This document shows, piece by piece, positions 19,401 to 26,779 of a DNA stretch of 64,000 nt. The DNA is from Verrucomicrobiales bacterium (GTDB taxonomy: Bacteria; Verrucomicrobiota; Verrucomicrobiia; Verrucomicrobiales; DEV007), in assembly GCA_029213005.1 (NCBI GenBank), contig JARGPI010000014.1, positions 1 to 64,000 of the forward strand. The letters are read 5' to 3'. The stretch's first letter is position 1. Each line of letters begins with the position of its first letter. Position numbers and translations under genes: made by a program. The notes under the pieces were generated by a model, which ran no database searches, was not told where the DNA came from, and saw only the letters and a program-made list of their open reading frames with translations.

Positions 19401-21394
19401 TCCCGGGCCCACGTCAGTGCTTCGACCGGTTTGATGGCCCGTTCATATAGTAAAATGAGATCCTGAATGTGGGACGATTTTCGTCCGCCGGGAGATTTTG
19501 TCACTAGAACCTCCAGTGTTTCAGCGGCGAGAGACCAGGCGTTTTGCCGATGATATAATTTCGTCAGGATGAGGAGCGGGAATTGCGATTCTTCAGATTC
19601 GCCGGTTCCGCTCAGGCCTTGCAGTAGTTGGACCGCTTTTTCGGTGTCCCCGGAGGCATCATTAAGCAGTGCGTGATAACACTGAACGGATAGATTTCCC
19701 GAACCTTCCACTTTTGAGATTGCCGCTTCGAAGCCGCCATCAATATGGGACGCCATCTTCAGGGCGATATCGATAGCGGAATCCAACTCATTCGGGGTTT
19801 CTGCCAGTTCGAGGCACCGCAATGCCCACGGAAACGCTTCTTCAGATTTCTTTGCGTTGATCGCAGCAAGGCATAACTCGTGCAGGTAGCTGGAGTTGGT
19901 TTCGAAATCATCGACCCGACTTTTTAAAAGCGTATAGGTTTCCGTGGTTTCGAACCGGTTGGCGAGCTGTCGCGATACACGGATTACCAGCTGGACGTCG
20001 TCTGATTTGCCTAGAGCGCGCCACCTTTCTATAGCAGCACCGCGCCGATCGTTATCATAGAGAAACATGGCGTAGGCATCTGATGCGCCCCTGCTTTCGG
20101 GGTACTTTTTTACGAGCTGTTCAAACACCTCTTCGGCGCGCGAGGTGAGGTCATAGCGGTCCAATTTTCGCGCCACGCGGAGATAGGGAAATTCCGAGCC
20201 ATCGGATTGTTTCAAATAGGTGAGAAGGCTTTCCGCCGCCTTATCGAAATTTCCGGAAATATGATGCAGTTCTGCTAACTCAAAATGCAGCTCCACGTCA
20301 TCCGGACGCTGTGTGATCAGTCCTTCGAGTTGTTCTGCTGCATCCTGAGGCCGGTCCAGATCCCGCAGGGTGTGGATATATTTCAGTCGCAGCTCAAGGT
20401 CGCCCGGTGTGAGTTGGAGAATGCGTTTCCACTGTTCGAGCGCAGCGGCATCTTCCCGAAGGTCGGCGTAAACACGGGCCTGAGCGATTTGGAGGCTCAA
20501 TCTTTTCGGTTCCAAATTAATCAGGTTTTCGAGCGTCTCCTTGAGGCCCTTTAAATTATCGCTGCGGCGGAACGAGGTTTCGATCAGGCCGAGGAGTTCT
20601 CTCTCAATCCAGGTGTCCTGTCCCGTCGCGGGCAGGGCGCTCTGCCATACTTCCGATGCCTGCCTCCAGTTTCCGGAACGCCGATGGATTTGGCCCAGTT
20701 CGATTTTGGCCAGAGTGGCGGCATAGGCATCGTTTTTCTTCTCGAGTTGCGAGATCAGGGCGGTCTGTTCTTCGATGGCTTCATCATAGAGGCCGGCATC
20801 GGACAGTGCCGACACCACATCCTCCCGCAGAATTTGATCTTCGGGATGTTCCTTCAGTAACTCTTTCCAGACATCGAGTCCTTCATCCCGTTGATTGAGG
20901 CGCAGCAGCAATTGTCCCCGCCGGATACCCAGGTTTTTGAGCTGATCGGCCCGGACCGGTAATTTTGCGGCCTGCTCAAGTCGTTCCAGTGCGCTCTGGA
21001 AATTCTGCTGCCGTGCCATGATTTCACTCAGGGTAATGAGAGCGGTCGCTTTCCTTACCGGAGTCGCATCCCCGTGGTTCACCGCCCGGAGCAGGGCTTC
21101 TTCAGCCATTCCGTCATCTCCCTGGCGAAGGTAAAAGCGACCCAGCAATATGGAATCGGCGGGTGCGGTGTGGCCCGGTCCGGAAAGAAAGGTCTCGAGT
21201 TCTTTTATGGTCCCGGTCTCGAGCCAGGTGTCAAAGAACCGGGCGAAAAGCGTCTCCGAGTTGGGACGCTTCAGGAGTGCTTTGTGGTAACGGGAGACTT
21301 TGGGGGGGATTTCCTGAGCTTTGAGGGTTGGGGCAAACAGAAACAGAACCCAAATTGACCGGCATACCAGTTTTAGGAGTGGAGCGGGTATCAT
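10421..21394 (-). CDS. Giant secreted TPR protein (3657 aa)
   Basis: One uninterrupted frame of almost 11 kb. Residues 1-26 form a Sec signal peptide (hydrophobic SIWVLFLFAPTLKA, cleavage near LKA-QE), so the product is exported to the periplasm or beyond. The first 1000 or so residues are recognisable tetratricopeptide repeats (W/LxxLG-A-Y...P pattern: LLGRFYLRQGDDGMAEEALL, KYIHTLRDLDRPQDAAEQLE and others). Further on the repeats decay into generic alpha-solenoid sequence with occasional TPR-like units, and the last 70 residues again read as a TPR (YAKREKWDKAKHFSRMSID). No catalytic, anchor or sorting domain was recognised. A dispersed DNA palindrome is inserted in frame at residues 1895-1907. 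Function unknown; a very large periplasmic or surface scaffold is the simplest reading. It sits alone, opposite no partner, 79 bp from chrA. Confidence 0.85.
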   Translation of the reverse strand: MIPAPLLKLVCRSIWVLFLFAPTLKAQEIPPKVSRYHKALLKRPNSETLFARFFDTWLETGTIKELETFLSGPGHTAPADSILLGRFYLRQGDDGMAEEALLRAVNHGDATPVRKATALITLSEIMARQQNFQSALERLEQAAKLPVRADQLKNLGIRRGQLLLRLNQRDEGLDVWKELLKEHPEDQILREDVVSALSDAGLYDEAIEEQTALISQLEKKNDAYAATLAKIELGQIHRRSGNWRQASEVWQSALPATGQDTWIERELLGLIETSFRRSDNLKGLKETLENLINLEPKRLSLQIAQARVYADLREDAAALEQWKRILQLTPGDLELRLKYIHTLRDLDRPQDAAEQLEGLITQRPDDVELHFELAELHHISGNFDKAAESLLTYLKQSDGSEFPYLRVARKLDRYDLTSRAEEVFEQLVKKYPESRGASDAYAMFLYDNDRRGAAIERWRALGKSDDVQLVIRVSRQLANRFETTETYTLLKSRVDDFETNSSYLHELCLAAINAKKSEEAFPWALRCLELAETPNELDSAIDIALKMASHIDGGFEAAISKVEGSGNLSVQCYHALLNDASGDTEKAVQLLQGLSGTGESEESQFPLLILTKLYHRQNAWSLAAETLEVLVTKSPGGRKSSHIQDLILLYERAIKPVEALTWAREWKKIAPGNPQPWLREANMLEKAGKITEALQIMQEAGRRFEHDTTIQIQLSEIYAEAGYPLESERIIWKLYEDEEDEWNRQNWINELTKLAMTNHRTEQLITELQKRRNNNSKSLNPVLSLAEVYRLTNRDREYRETLLAASTLAPDNVYLTHRITDLDIEQGRYDEAASRLESIRSKDKSSRTINRIARLHVLTGNLDKALESISELPNGKKPAVDEITSMAITAMSVGEWEVAAKFLNAHLKDHPDIAAIHYLHALAHLEAGQKEQAEKSLFSLLQIEMPATPPTPSTHNAGPAASKWLSDLSSAGQYRANTSSGRIYHLFNESHNRAPTIPIPGDQAQLQAFALAHLHRLKSTDLQSPAFREQLRGAGVSASNIDLTIYHFYPDKMSALDILTNHPDNADIAYWALNRLVGNLAENRDHIIRALDLVASRISQESAASLAFRVGETNKAFEYMETMDSIPNSLIRTLIQNRTEENSDLISQKLEQWEPGVFHNNSYQALRSLLLHYGEAGETDRWIERVKREWLPRPDHQSSEWITRYLSYNLQQNHNQVLPSHLPGVNLLLFNLLFSIHEQLGIPLNIEKELDDLKPHLALQYALSIKLQKPDLIEKYRDQLEEDASTLPELFLLGHYYANADNKNGSAEKALSCFTRARLLPMDPAESTLIDWQLFQLANKSYADESIKSQGIEAALRLRIDPKLNQYLYEEVKESLKLWGLPEKVNRPPRIVAEASRIQNGLNQGQHQHRQLNRSPLSQANAIRIPDPQTLYRRVDQLLDAGKKDIATRVVSRQLPMLAGRVLTLRSHSQIDRFRNLKDRLRQAELIDTIIEETTPPPRSRRLDQARFAAVCEILGNSQLAADHYRPLLEQDPEDATLTLRLIDSLAEENIELAIQELKILAGPDNDLFKNTLVGQALSSITSKNRDNLSDYIEIAEGILSLLEGIETPTEPLVHQTIRTPDPFGGHPFTSNRFFSGPANILNRLSHAHREKGDRIPQLIRGTINYADPFASRPPEIKKVPPQHEALVKRQLDVYKKLAFRLIELDYGNETAYFQNLTLVCEPEELLSFAQLAVSRIAKRNINHSNWLHPGNYQHPLPWLIEYAFNNQKPDIAADQFTDLPDAEKYSAQCYFDLLFCEPALFNNQIETALGLDAEHGKPKPHWKLLQRVRDFRPELEGIFDPGPIALAMIDGEQIDSSASTACSRTAFEIIETKGSEALTVFLDRIGNRLYPEAGLYPVQSGTVQGTATSFPEAIVADYQNPRRTQRSRFFVNLLNQLASQPKSSFQTFEYIIDRDLGRIKEINSSPSPFLQNHSGEKGVTDFLEFYTHSGLGRPLETFKTLPLIHFNQNRTETNHSLVARRLNRFKTSFRNRNDTTRRMELIKQVAPDGNATFGQRLTAACLHANPDEALLDFFNDAIVEIQSLPDDKQNHICQLARDIINLNNYRKRLDSDRRATLQWISHRSGAADSAKLTLYATAGSLEEVGLTTNTGNFDRTFTTLIQNHLAYDWRQSFRAFENICALVENGITSGIIPPESRTFTSQTMDRSLNLNLPVESAAFTIALDNSERLHPVLYVRDIANALEKQIESIPAENTGERLRVLSDFFADLQGQIDIAKNDTRILIPILYNVFRSIRSEEQSPFKAWVQSREAQLEFPTLVSHAKIAIHLATNEIAPVEKELKAALTSTRRNDIAARIITAELLCDDIKELPEDIFALCQIALIDGWNSNCQVRSDQHYEIINRYRDINTEYPAEWEPIKQHLCETFHRIYIAEEGSATDKSPRYLSRNIPFNSSSLKQIFELQLQAKRFAEANQLLKKFEETLKSDTGDIFAISVRNRAHELAATQLRTNWNSILRNPSHRYRFDPVMGNALNEFIKHNENKEPWVAKVGELALIILSDPKSSEPRAEDWGKHTERIANVASKIKKADLPEGELQEMVLNFLIKYPSARAKIDPSMTEIAKNWTIQDLAREKNTTVRQQRAAILSNYFKGQLSQGNTTQLTEALLETRKITSESVRKDITSGIFKSIDYVIQEESDPAILKKLIPIQYEAINDEAYRIPATVVGNLISLHFKTDTVAGMKQRIDGLNLAPAAKLFTYYRKYHLSSGRKFYFSLPSPPLRHQFANAFFQPAYRSRHTASRIPRQHSAPDPYSNEVTPQFAPFYLFSSVILKSESIADTGIDKKEFREIAAKMLTVADDLETRRAIFDHATSLIRKEQQSDRGWIDTYWNGYSPATRMLMEYGQNTVQRDWSSLALIADILWNNPPRDFTYAYSHNYREQDRFNSLLENDLGLWRVETMLTSRISELAGELGDQKQWGDPVVLIPQFFESFEAIGNPLYINEFIAAARKIHRDTGNPIARDFATAGLICLAAYHHEHSGANPPPNPDEWRSRMDEALNDPGISLTARLGLARFLANRLQGNLPKNLILAIGRTLAEGLNSETFVNGNSASTMLGAFNRLEPDIEWQTIAADIIKGMWHKSRFDEEDSKHGRAFKASTETILGFLETILMLNDSKEEEKLFNKKYSQLKGSPRTFTLLVRYGKTDRAKSLFTENFTAWSLKDFENLYKVRYDYLLHDKISESLPKLADDDSSRFEARFFLEAAPDLPPHENHWEFFDPELKAKLGIESLPNRHDRMKALAKDCAEAQINFKKLSNPAFIFRHWDVAEAFADNFKTHFELDETSFREIITTVKSASDIPNLLTHHIAYGTAALYRGDSKPLLALITSIVDSRPVSTSVKDTFILLCLNSINTLVADKALEMNPDQLKAIERVYATLLQNKPTQKTGPSFSAGIYSQILVNALLDGGKSLAKWKEANPDVEKDFIYLLTQQRLSFPHIIAHALNLEVHGRQQVSDAKRWEVAKAFLSDKWLRKSYLNAKDAPMLLHLIQHNGLTPEQVAKYDSEIAQLWPHDGLAARELAEFYAKREKWDKAKHFSRMSIDQDEKSALHFTKVNHARIRLASLFLNSGDHSFARELIEGGENPTVFEPHWKEFRAELLEKLDP
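15673..15712. repeat. Dispersed TGTACCCTGTACA palindromic element inside the giant TPR gene
   Basis: CTGTACCCTGTACA (15673-15686) and its reverse complement TGTACAGGGTACAG (15696-15709) form a 14-bp stem. It is read in frame on the minus strand as GLYPVQSGTVQGTA, a sequence unlike the helical repeats around it. The same core occurs at 39886, 57993 and 62389 in intergenic DNA. Confidence 0.85.
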
Positions 21395-21473
21395 CCACTG
21401 ATTTCACCAAAATATTTTCAAGTGTCAATCCTCTGTCGCGTTTTCTTAACCCAACTGATTGATTGTAGGAATC

Positions 21474-22820
21474 TTAGAGCCCGCTGAAAATCGCCCGATA
21501 AAGCAGGCCCGCAATGCCGCAACCGATGATAACCGGGATCAGTCCCGCTTTGAATCGCTGCAGCGCAAAGAATGCGAGGACCGTCAGACCGATAATAAAC
21601 CAGTCGATATTCAATTGGTCCGGCCAAATGGCGTGGAGGCCGAATTTCACACCCAAATTGAGAATCACACCGACGACCGCTGCTGTTATAGCCGTGAGGG
21701 CGGCGCTCAAGGTCGGGAAATTACCGATCTTTTCGATGTAAGGTCCTCCCAGAAAAATAAAGAGAAAGCAGGGGAGAAAGGTGGCCCACGTGGTGATCAA
21801 TGCTCCAATCGTGGCCCCGCCCAGGGGAGTGAAATTGCCCGGATTCTGCCATCCGCCGACAAATCCGACAAACTGTAGAACCATAATTAAAGGTCCCGGG
21901 GTCGTTTCAGCCAGCGCCAGCCCGGTCATCATCTGAGAATGGGTCAGCCATTGTTGACTTTCGACGGCCTGTTGGGCGACATAGGGCAATACGGCATAAG
22001 CACCGCCCACGGTGACGAGGGCGGCTTTGCTGAAAAACAGGCCCTGTTGCGCCGGGGTGCTCTCCCAGCCCAGCCAACCGGCGAGAGCGAGAATCGGACC
22101 CCACCACAAAATCGAGCAGACGGCAACAACCGCGGCGGTTCGTTTCCAGCCCGGGGCCGGACAGGTCGGTAATTCAATCGATTCGGGCAGGTCCTCGTTT
22201 TCGCTGGAATGGGGGCCTTTCCCGGCCGGAAACTGGCGGGGAAAAAAGCGGTGTCCGAAATACCCTGCGAAGCCGACCGCTAATATAATCAATACAAATG
22301 AGATCCCGAAGAAATAGATCGCTACGAACGATAGTTCAGCGATGCCCCACAGCGTCACGCTTTTTAACGCTTTACTTCCAATTCGCAAAGTCGCCTGTGC
22401 GACCACAGCGATCACCGCTGCCAGCAAACCGTAGAATATCGCAGCCAACCATGGGATATCTCCGCCCACTATATAAATCCAACTGAGCGCAAAAAGCACA
22501 AACATTGAAGGGATCACAAATAAGGCCCCGGCAGCGATCCCGCCTTTTGCGCCGTGGATCCTCCATCCCAGATAGGTTGCGAGTTGCTGGGCTTCCGGGC
22601 CGGGTAGGAGCATGGTGAAATTCAGGGCGTTTAAAAAATGCTCTTCAGAAATCCAGCGCTTGGTTTCCACCAGCTCGCGGTGCATGATCGAAATCTGTCC
22701 GGCAGGGCCACCGAAACTGATCAAACCGAGCTTCAGCCAAAATCGCAATGCTTCCCGGAATGAGGGGAAGCCGGTCCGGGCCTGTTTTGTCGTATCGGTA
22801 TCTGAGGTAGAGATTTCCAT
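21474..22820 (-). CDS. chrA: Chromate transporter, CHR family (two-domain)
   Basis: 448 aa from the ATG at 22820 (a TTG at 22856 would add 12 residues). Two homologous CHR domains are visible: LGLISFGGPAGQI with LLPGPEAQQLATYLG in the N-terminal half, and TVGGAYAVLPYV with TTPGPLIMVLQFVGF in the C-terminal half, joined by a hydrophilic linker; about ten or more TM segments in total. ChrA proteins move chromate out of the cell, likely using the proton gradient. Some family members act on sulfate or other oxyanions, so the substrate is inferred. It is divergent from pstS and borders the phosphate/arsenate block, which fits an oxyanion role. Confidence 0.9.
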   Translation of the reverse strand: MEISTSDTDTTKQARTGFPSFREALRFWLKLGLISFGGPAGQISIMHRELVETKRWISEEHFLNALNFTMLLPGPEAQQLATYLGWRIHGAKGGIAAGALFVIPSMFVLFALSWIYIVGGDIPWLAAIFYGLLAAVIAVVAQATLRIGSKALKSVTLWGIAELSFVAIYFFGISFVLIILAVGFAGYFGHRFFPRQFPAGKGPHSSENEDLPESIELPTCPAPGWKRTAAVVAVCSILWWGPILALAGWLGWESTPAQQGLFFSKAALVTVGGAYAVLPYVAQQAVESQQWLTHSQMMTGLALAETTPGPLIMVLQFVGFVGGWQNPGNFTPLGGATIGALITTWATFLPCFLFIFLGGPYIEKIGNFPTLSAALTAITAAVVGVILNLGVKFGLHAIWPDQLNIDWFIIGLTVLAFFALQRFKAGLIPVIIGCGIAGLLYRAIFSGL

Positions 22821-22940
22821 GCTGAATGCAGGGATCGTGCTCTCGCAATCCGTCAACGCAAATAGAAATATATCAAATAACCGAACCCGTTTCTGACAGC
22901 GTAATGACTGGCTGATCCTGAAGTGGATGGTATCGATTAC

Positions 22941-22971
22941 GTGACAAATAGCTAATGTGACGTAAATGACA
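22941..22971. promoter_or_regulatory. Candidate PHO-type operator upstream of pstS
   Basis: Three TGAC-type words in one orientation: GTGACA at 22941, GTGACG at 22957 and ATGACA at 22966, i.e. TGTCA/CGTCA/TGTCA read on the minus strand. A possible -10 (TATAAA) lies at 23011. Spacing (16 and 9) is not the 11-bp period of the E. coli Pho box, so this is only a candidate. Confidence 0.3.
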
Positions 22972-23062
22972 CTTGAGGTGTATTGAATATTGGGTGGCGA
23001 GATGAAATCTTATAAAGATCAGATCGTTACATCTTTCTATTGAATTGATTCAAGCTGTAAAA

Positions 23063-23872
23063 ATGAAGAGTATTATCATCGCAACTGCAATAGCTGCATT
23101 TTCTGTGTTTTGGGGGGCTGCGCAGGAAAAGCTGGCTGTGAAGGGGTCGGATACCATCAACGCTAAGTTGATGCCGAGATTGGCGGATGCTTACAAAGCA
23201 GCCGGCAACGAAGTGACTTTTGAAATTGAAGACAAAGGTTCATCCTCGGCATTTACCAATCTGGAAGCGGGAACCGCTGACATCGGTGCATCGAGCCGTG
23301 CGGTCAAAGATTCGGAGAAAGAGAAGTTTTCCGCCAAAGGTCAGGAGTTGGTCGAGCATATTGCGGCCATTGATATGATCGCCGTAATTGTGAATGAGAA
23401 AAACAAGGTGGACGACCTGAGTTTGAAACAAATCGAAGCGATTTTCACCGGGGAAATCACCAACTGGGCAGAAGTGGGCGGCAGACCGGGAAGTATTAAC
23501 GTTTACACCCGTAATGAAACTTCGGGTACCTACGCAACGTTTCAGGATCTCGCGATGGCCAAGCGGGACTACGGAACCAACAGTCAGAAAATGGAGGGGA
23601 ATCGTCAGATTGCGACTGAAGTCGCGGGCGACCGGAATGGGATCGGATACGTGGGGAAAGCCTATGCCTCCGAGGAGGGTGCCAAGACGCTTCTGATTGA
23701 AGGGGTCTCCTTCGAGACATCCGATGCCGATGCTTATTTGATCGCAAGAACTCTGTATTACTACACGGTGGGGGCTCCCAAGGGGACCGCCGGGAAATTT
23801 CTGGCATGGGCCAAAGAATCTCCGGAAGCTACGAAAATCATAATCGACACGGGATTCACTCCCAGTCCGTAG
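23063..23872 (+). CDS. pstS: Phosphate ABC transporter substrate-binding protein PstS (copy 1)
   Basis: 269 aa from the ATG at 23063; that start gives a clean signal peptide (MKSIIIATAIAAFSVFWGAAQ). The mature protein is a PBP_like_2 phosphate-binding protein: VKGSDTINAK, EDKGSSSAFTNL and TRNETSGTYATFQDL are the loops that bind phosphate in the family, and SSRAVKDSEKEKF and GYVGKAYASEEG are conserved. Periplasmic. It is closely similar along its full length to the second PstS at 27181. It has its own promoter region and a strong terminator, so it is transcribed alone. Confidence 0.92.
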   Translation: MKSIIIATAIAAFSVFWGAAQEKLAVKGSDTINAKLMPRLADAYKAAGNEVTFEIEDKGSSSAFTNLEAGTADIGASSRAVKDSEKEKFSAKGQELVEHIAAIDMIAVIVNEKNKVDDLSLKQIEAIFTGEITNWAEVGGRPGSINVYTRNETSGTYATFQDLAMAKRDYGTNSQKMEGNRQIATEVAGDRNGIGYVGKAYASEEGAKTLLIEGVSFETSDADAYLIARTLYYYTVGAPKGTAGKFLAWAKESPEATKIIIDTGFTPSP

Positions 23873-23907
23873 CGGTGTCCGGGACTGAGGGAAAATTTAT
23901 GTGAGTG

Positions 23908-23935
23908 AGCGCCTTTCGGTTGAAAGGCGCTTTTT
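23908..23935. terminator. Rho-independent terminator, pstS copy 1 / arsJ
   Basis: AGCGCCTTTC-GGTT-GAAAGGCGCT: perfect 10-bp stem with tetraloop, followed by TTTTT on the plus strand. It sits between the convergent pstS and arsJ stop codons and may serve both directions. Confidence 0.9.
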
Positions 23936-23937
23936 GG

Positions 23938-25182
23938 TTAAGTTGCTACGGCCTCTCTGTCATAACCCTGTTCCACTTTCAGCGTGAAGGTAAGTATCGC
24001 CGCTGCTAACACAAACGCGGCACTGACCCAGAGGCAGACCGATAGATCTTTGTATAGATAATAGGTTAACCCGGAGAGTAGGGTGCCAACCAATCGACCC
24101 ACTGCATTTGCCATGTAGTAAAACCCCACGTTCAGTGCGATTTTTTCCGTGTCGGAAAAGGCGAGGATAAGGAAGGAGTGAAGTGACGAGTTGATTGCAA
24201 ATACCACTCCGAACAACCCCAGTCCTCCGACCACGGCCCAGATAATATGGAAATCCAGTGCCACGGCGAGACCAATCCCGGCGGTTACTACAAAAAGCAG
24301 TAATCCCCAGATCCGGCTCAGATAGATCCCGAGCGCGGCCCCCTGCCTCGTTTTTGATTTGGAGAAGGAAGGGACGATTGCCTGCACAATCCCGTACCCG
24401 ATCACCCATGCTGCCATAAACCCGCCGACCTTATCGAAGCTCCAGTTAAGGGTCTCCGCCAGAAAGACCGGAAGGGCGACGACAAACCAGATGTCCCGCG
24501 AGGCAAATAGAAAAAACCGGGCGATAGACAATCGGTTGATCGCCTGATTCTTTGAAAACAGCTGGGTAAACTTCGGTTTCACTCTGGTTCGGCCCATATC
24601 GGTACGCAATCCCACAGCAACGAGGAGCAGGATGACCCCGAGGAAGCCCGCCATCGCATATAGGGAATAATTGAATCCAATAGTCGACAGGAGGAGGCCG
24701 CCGATGAAGAAGCCCACTCCTTTCAGCGTGTTTTTAGAGCCGGTCAAAATGGCGACCCATTTGAAGAGGCCCTGCTCGTGGTTTTCCCCCTCCGGAGCCA
24801 GTAGTTTTACCGCGCTTTTTGAACTCATTTTGGTGAGGTCTTTAGCAACTCCGGACAGAGCCTGAGCCCCCATCACATAGGCGACCGAGATCGCGACACT
24901 CCAGGCCGGGTTGATTAGGGCCAGAAGAATCAGTGATATGATCTGGGTCGTCAGCCCGAGATACAGGGTTAGCCGTAGGCCGAAGCGGGCTCCGATCCAT
25001 CCGCCTACCAGATTGGTAATGACTCCGCAGAATTCATATAACAAAAAGAGGAATGCTAACTGAACCGGACTGAAGCCCAGTTTATGAAAGTGCAGCAGGA
25101 CCAGCATCCGGAGGGCGCCATCGGTCAGGGTAAATCCCCAGTAGGCCGCTGTCACTAATGAGTAGCCTTTCAGGTCGCTCAT
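23938..25182 (-). CDS. arsJ: Organoarsenical efflux MFS transporter ArsJ
   Basis: 414 aa with 11-12 TM segments of the major facilitator fold. The N-terminus (YSLVTAAYWGFTLTDGALRMLVLLHFHKLGFSP) is characteristic of ArsJ. ArsJ exports 1-arseno-3-phosphoglycerate, an unstable compound that then releases arsenate outside, so the pair with GAPDH gives arsenate resistance without arsenate reduction. Its ATG overlaps the stop of the upstream GAPDH gene by 4 bp, the usual ArsJ-GAPDH arrangement. Confidence 0.92.
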   Translation of the reverse strand: MSDLKGYSLVTAAYWGFTLTDGALRMLVLLHFHKLGFSPVQLAFLFLLYEFCGVITNLVGGWIGARFGLRLTLYLGLTTQIISLILLALINPAWSVAISVAYVMGAQALSGVAKDLTKMSSKSAVKLLAPEGENHEQGLFKWVAILTGSKNTLKGVGFFIGGLLLSTIGFNYSLYAMAGFLGVILLLVAVGLRTDMGRTRVKPKFTQLFSKNQAINRLSIARFFLFASRDIWFVVALPVFLAETLNWSFDKVGGFMAAWVIGYGIVQAIVPSFSKSKTRQGAALGIYLSRIWGLLLFVVTAGIGLAVALDFHIIWAVVGGLGLFGVVFAINSSLHSFLILAFSDTEKIALNVGFYYMANAVGRLVGTLLSGLTYYLYKDLSVCLWVSAAFVLAAAILTFTLKVEQGYDREAVAT

Positions 25183-26192
25183 TCAGATAAGGATTTTGAG
25201 ACTTTCTTAACGAGTTCCATCATCCGGTTGGCATATCCGGTCTCGTTGTCATACCAGACCAGGATTTTCACCATCTCGCCATCGGTGACCATGGTGGAAA
25301 GCGCGTCAACAATTCCGGATCTGGTGTCGTTGGTGTAGTCAGCGGAAACAAGTGGTTTAACTTCGTATCCCAAAATGCCGTTAAGGTAAGTTTCAGATGC
25401 TTCGCGTAACGATTCGTTTACCTCTTCGACTGAAGTGGACTTCTCTACCTGAAACACACAATCGCTGAGTGACGCGTTGAGTAAAGGGACACGAATTGCG
25501 ATCCCGTCCAGCTTTCCTTTGAGCTCCGGATAAATCATCGTGATAGCCGTCGCCGATCCGGTAGAGGTGGGGATAAGAGAATTCAGGGCGGAGCGGGCCC
25601 GGCGTTTATCTTTATGCGGAGCATCGACTATTACCTGGGTGTTAGTCACATCATGAATGGTAGTAATGGTACCCCGTTTGATCCCGAATTTTTCGTGAAT
25701 CACTTTGATGGGAGGGGCAATACAGTTTGTGGTGCAGGAAGCGGCTGTTACGATTTGGTGAAGCTCCGGGTCGTATAGGTTATCATTACAGCCCATCACC
25801 ACATTTAGGGCGCCTTCTTTAACCGGGGCTGCGACGACAACTTTTTTTGCACCGTTGTCAAAATGGGGTTGAATGGTCTCCGGCGTTTTGAATTGACCTG
25901 AACTTTCCACCACGATATCAACGCCGTATTCCGCCCAGTTGATCTGTGACGGCTCGCGGTGCCCGGTAAATGTTACCTTTTTCCCGTCGACGAGAAGGTG
26001 GTCGTCGTGATCTTCGATGTTGCGATCCCAGCGACCGTGAACTGAGTCATACTCCAGTAGGTGAGCCGCCAGAGAGGAGCCTCCCTTGACCTCATTGATG
26101 TGAACGATTTCAAAATCGTTTGTGTCCCATGCCGCCCGGAAACCGAGTCTGCCCATGCGGCCGAAGCCGTTTATTCCAATTCGAGTTTTCAT
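25179..26192 (-). CDS. gap: ArsJ-associated glyceraldehyde-3-phosphate dehydrogenase
   Basis: 337 aa from the ATG at 26192 (the frame is open further upstream but would run into arsR). It has the NAD-binding GINGFGRMGR at 6-15, the catalytic Cys153 in ASCTTNC and the partner His180 in TTIHDVT. In ars operons this isoform uses arsenate in place of phosphate to make 1-arseno-3-phosphoglycerate, the ArsJ substrate. It lies between arsR (29-bp gap) and arsJ (4-bp overlap), which marks it as the arsenic-specialised rather than the glycolytic copy. Confidence 0.93.
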   Translation of the reverse strand: MKTRIGINGFGRMGRLGFRAAWDTNDFEIVHINEVKGGSSLAAHLLEYDSVHGRWDRNIEDHDDHLLVDGKKVTFTGHREPSQINWAEYGVDIVVESSGQFKTPETIQPHFDNGAKKVVVAAPVKEGALNVVMGCNDNLYDPELHQIVTAASCTTNCIAPPIKVIHEKFGIKRGTITTIHDVTNTQVIVDAPHKDKRRARSALNSLIPTSTGSATAITMIYPELKGKLDGIAIRVPLLNASLSDCVFQVEKSTSVEEVNESLREASETYLNGILGYEVKPLVSADYTNDTRSGIVDALSTMVTDGEMVKILVWYDNETGYANRMMELVKKVSKSLSE

Positions 26193-26221
26193 AAAAGTGC
26201 GGTTTGAGTTGATGTCAACGG

Positions 26222-26557
26222 TCAGTCTTTTTCCCCACTGCAGCAGGAGTCTGGAAGACAAAGCTCGGGCCTGCCCTGGCAGCAGTCTTCGGTGAGGAAT
26301 GACATCAGTCTTTGAATTCCCCCGGGATTCGGACTGTAAAGAATGGAGCGGCCTTCCCGTTCGGAATTGATCAACCCGGCCTGGTTGAGTTCTTTAAGAT
26401 GGAAAGAGAGCGTCGGTTTGGGTAGATCGAGAAGCTTTGACAAGTCACCCGCACAGATCCGGTCCTCCTCCTTCTGTTTGGCAAGGTGGCGAAAGATCCT
26501 CAGTCTTGCAGGTTGAGCCAGAGCGCTCAGAGCGGTCACCGCTTCGGTTATTTCCAT
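26222..26557 (-). CDS. arsR: ArsR-family arsenic-responsive repressor with C-terminal Cys cluster
   Basis: 111 aa winged-helix protein. The recognition region (LSKLLDLPKPTLSFHLKELNQAGLI) is typical of ArsR/SmtB. The classical CxC in the DNA-binding helix is absent (it reads ICAGDL). Instead Cys92, Cys93, Cys100, Cys105 and Cys106 crowd the C-terminus, resembling the C-terminal As(III)-binding type known from Acidithiobacillus ferrooxidans ArsR. First gene of the arsR-gap-arsJ operon, which it presumably represses. Because this operon has no arsenate reductase, the inducing As(III) must come from another locus or the sensor has shifted specificity. Confidence 0.9.
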   Translation of the reverse strand: MEITEAVTALSALAQPARLRIFRHLAKQKEEDRICAGDLSKLLDLPKPTLSFHLKELNQAGLINSEREGRSILYSPNPGGIQRLMSFLTEDCCQGRPELCLPDSCCSGEKD

Positions 26558-26571
26558 AATTTTGGAATTAT
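26556..26571. promoter_or_regulatory. Candidate ArsR operator overlapping the arsR start
   Basis: ATAATT-TTGG-AATTAT, a perfect 6-bp inverted repeat that includes the first bases of the arsR start codon. Position and AT-rich dyad form fit ArsR/SmtB operators; not otherwise tested. Confidence 0.4.
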
Positions 26572-26694
26572 CGAAGTGTCTCGGGCGAAGTCAAAAGAAT
26601 TTTTCTTCACGAAAGGGTCTTAACGGAGGGGTGGAGTCGGGATTGTGGCCTGGTTAGTTACAGATAGGATCGGTATGGGTTTCAAAAAGTGAAT

Positions 26695-26720
26695 TGTCAC
26701 AATTCTGTAACGGATGTCAC
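26695..26720. promoter_or_regulatory. Candidate PHO-type operator upstream of the histone-like gene
   Basis: TGTCA at 26695, TGTAA at 26706 and TGTCA at 26715: three direct words spaced 11 and 9 bp, the first pair having the Pho-box period. A possible -10 (CATAAG) lies just downstream at 26727. Confidence 0.4.
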
Positions 26721-26779
26721 TTGACCCATAAGTTGGCTCGCCCTAGCTGTAGGTGTTCACTCACAAACAGAGTAATATT

